From Pseudomonadota bacterium (GTDB taxonomy: Bacteria > Pseudomonadota > Alphaproteobacteria > Elsterales > Elsteraceae), in the NCBI GenBank assembly GCA_016195115.1, contig JACQAI010000240.1, positions 1-6,227 of the forward strand: a DNA stretch of 6,227 bases. Direction: 5' to 3'. A program made the translations under genes and the position numbers. Under the pieces are notes generated by a model. The model did no database searches. It was given only the letters and a program-made list of their open reading frames with translations, and was not told the origin of the DNA. Below are positions 4,983 to 6,227 of this stretch, one piece after another (within the stretch, counting starts at the first letter, position 1; each line of letters starts with the position of its first letter).

Positions 4983-5605
4983 CGGTATTGGCCGGCGCAA
5001 ATGCGTCTAAAACACCGGTGGTGCTGGCATCAGCGAGCACGATCCGCGCCACGGTGCTGCGCAATGCCGGCGTGCCGTTCGAGATCATGCCGGCTCAGGT
5101 CGACGAGACGGCGCTCAAGCGCAAGCTGCGCAGCGAGCGCGCCGACGCCGAAGCCTGCGCGTTGGCGCTGGCAGCGCTGAAAGCCCTACACGTATCGTCC
5201 CTGCGGCCGGAAGCGCTGGTGATCGGCGCCGATCAGATGCTCGATTGCGACGGCGTATGGTTCGACAAGCCGGCCGATCGCGGCCAGGCGGAAACGAGTT
5301 TGCGGGGGTTGCGCGGCAAGACCCATTCGCTGGTCGCCGGTGTGGTCGTGGCACGCGACGGCCGACAGTTGTGGCAGCACGTCGAGCGCTCGCGCCTGAC
5401 CATGCGCCGGCTCGACGACGCTTTCATCGCCGCCTATCTTGATGCCATCGGCGAGCCGGCACTGCAATCAGTCGGTGCCTACCAGCTCGAAGGCCTGGGG
5501 GTGCAATTGTTCTCCCATGTCGACGGTGATTTCTTCGCCATCCTCGGGCTGCCGCTGCTGCCGCTGCTCGAGACCCTGCGCCAGCACGGCATCGTCGCGG
5601 CATGA
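4979..5605 (+). CDS. maf: Maf-family nucleoside triphosphate pyrophosphatase
   Basis: Maf proteins hydrolyse non-canonical or modified nucleoside triphosphates to the monophosphate and pyrophosphate in the cytoplasm. The 208-residue protein has the N-terminal signature LASASTIRATVL (17-28) with S18, S20 and R23, then QVDETALKRKL (40-50), the catalytic-aspartate motif VIGADQMLD (81-89, D85), DKP (96-98), and SVGAYQLEGLG (164-174). The GADQ form and the single Arg after SxS resemble the E. coli YceF (m7GTP) branch more than the YhdE (dTTP/UTP) branch, which has GADT; this substrate hint is tentative. The start overlaps the DUF299 stop as ATGA, and the stop overlaps aroE in the same way, so translation is probably coupled along the three genes. 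About 10 residues precede the first beta strand, slightly more than in compact Maf proteins. Confidence 0.93.
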   Translation: MTVLAGANASKTPVVLASASTIRATVLRNAGVPFEIMPAQVDETALKRKLRSERADAEACALALAALKALHVSSLRPEALVIGADQMLDCDGVWFDKPADRGQAETSLRGLRGKTHSLVAGVVVARDGRQLWQHVERSRLTMRRLDDAFIAAYLDAIGEPALQSVGAYQLEGLGVQLFSHVDGDFFAILGLPLLPLLETLRQHGIVAA

Positions 5606-6227
5606 GGCCGAGCGGCGCAGCGCGTCTGGCCGGGATCTTCGGCTGGCCGATCGGTCACTCGCGCTCGCCCCAGCTGCACGGCTACTGGCTCGATCACTAT
5701 GGCATCGACGGCGCCTACGTGCCGCTTGCGGTGCGGCCGGAGGATTTCCTAGCGGCGGTGCGCGCGCTGCCCCAGCTCGGCTTCGTCGGTGCCAACGTAA
5801 CGGCGCCGCACAAGGAGGCAGCGTTCGCCGCGTGCGATCGGATCGACGACACCGCGCGCCGCATCGGCGCGGTCAACACCCTGATCATCGATCGCGCGGG
5901 CATCACGGGCGCCAACACCGACGGCTACGGCTTTATCGAGAACCTGCGCCGCGGTGCCGCGGCCTGGCGCGCTGCCGATGGCCCAGCGGTCGTGCTCGGC
6001 GCCGGCGGCTCGGCGCGTGCCGTTGCGGTCGCGCTGCTCGACGCCGGCGTTCCCGAGCTGCGGGTTCTCAACCGCACCCTGGAGCGCGCCGAGGCGCTCG
6101 CGCGCGAGCTCGGGCCGCGCATGCGGGCCGTGGCGTGGGACGGCTTCGCCGGCGCTGCCGACCAGGCGACCCTGCTGGTCAACACCACGACCCAGGGCAT
6201 GGCCGGCCAGCCGGCGCTCGAGCTCGA
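5602..6227 (+). CDS. aroE: Shikimate dehydrogenase (NADP+) (3' end missing)
   Basis: AroE reduces 3-dehydroshikimate to shikimate with NADPH in aromatic amino acid synthesis. The 208 visible residues have the substrate-binding motif GWPIGHSRSPQLH (14-26, with S20 and S22), the catalytic NVTAPHK (65-71, K71), IGAVNT (88-93, N92), ANTDGYGF (104-111, D107), the Rossmann loop VLGAGGSARA (131-140), and the NRT motif (157-159) typical of NADP binding. Ser, Lys, Asn and Asp active-site residues all match the AroE family. The frame is open to the right edge, so about 65-75 C-terminal residues lie outside the window. The ATG overlaps the maf stop as ATGA and has no Shine-Dalgarno sequence, which suggests coupled translation. 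In Caulobacter this gene is followed by coaE and dnaQ. Confidence 0.96.
   Translation, partial: MRPSGAARLAGIFGWPIGHSRSPQLHGYWLDHYGIDGAYVPLAVRPEDFLAAVRALPQLGFVGANVTAPHKEAAFAACDRIDDTARRIGAVNTLIIDRAGITGANTDGYGFIENLRRGAAAWRAADGPAVVLGAGGSARAVAVALLDAGVPELRVLNRTLERAEALARELGPRMRAVAWDGFAGAADQATLLVNTTTQGMAGQPALEL

Noticed and set aside
3936..5000. 354-codon open frame on the minus strand opposite the DUF299 gene
   Set aside because: It mirrors a clear conserved gene and shows the Arg/His/Asp-rich composition typical of antisense GC-rich frames.

Overview
The window looks like chromosomal core sequence from a GC-rich alphaproteobacterium, probably Rhodospirillales-like, although the sequence alone does not fix the order. 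The gene order rho–hemJ–hemH–hemE | intergenic gap | DUF299 kinase-pyrophosphorylase–maf–aroE is the arrangement known around the chromosomal replication origin of Caulobacter crescentus and Rickettsia prowazekii. No mobile element, tRNA, rRNA or CRISPR array is visible, and coding density is high.

Left arm (1-3756, all minus strand). hemE, hemH and hemJ form a tight operon in which each stop codon overlaps the next start by 4 bases (ATGA, then GTGA). They carry the last part of protoheme synthesis except coproporphyrinogen oxidation: HemE makes coproporphyrinogen III, HemJ oxidises protoporphyrinogen IX, and HemH inserts iron. After a 208-bp gap comes rho, cut off by the left edge. The gap holds a good sigma-70-type promoter and a C-rich leader that would suit Rho autoregulation. 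This Rho has about 61 extra residues between its RNA-binding and ATPase domains compared with E. coli Rho.

Centre (3757-4133). This 377-bp gap lies between two divergent operons and has no convincing gene. It is the best candidate for oriC. Besides gene context, it holds an AT-rich patch, a TAG-TAG-AGG repeat resembling DnaA-trio elements, several DnaA-box-like TTRTCCCC/TCCCC sites, a 12-bp perfect palindrome, two small hairpins, and five GANTC (CcrM-type) sites against only seven in the remaining ~5.85 kb. It has no perfect DnaA box and no TTAA (CtrA-type) motif, so the call is an inference.

Right arm (4134-6227, all plus strand). The DUF299 regulator of PPDK/PEP synthase, a Maf-family nucleotide pyrophosphatase and shikimate dehydrogenase (cut by the right edge) are again joined by 4-base ATGA overlaps. 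Every gene is transcribed away from the central gap, so all would be co-directional with replication if the origin is there.

Most of the window is ordinary conserved sequence. The points that deserve a second look are the origin candidate and its sub-elements, the Rho connector insertion, and the cysteine-bearing tail of the ferrochelatase.
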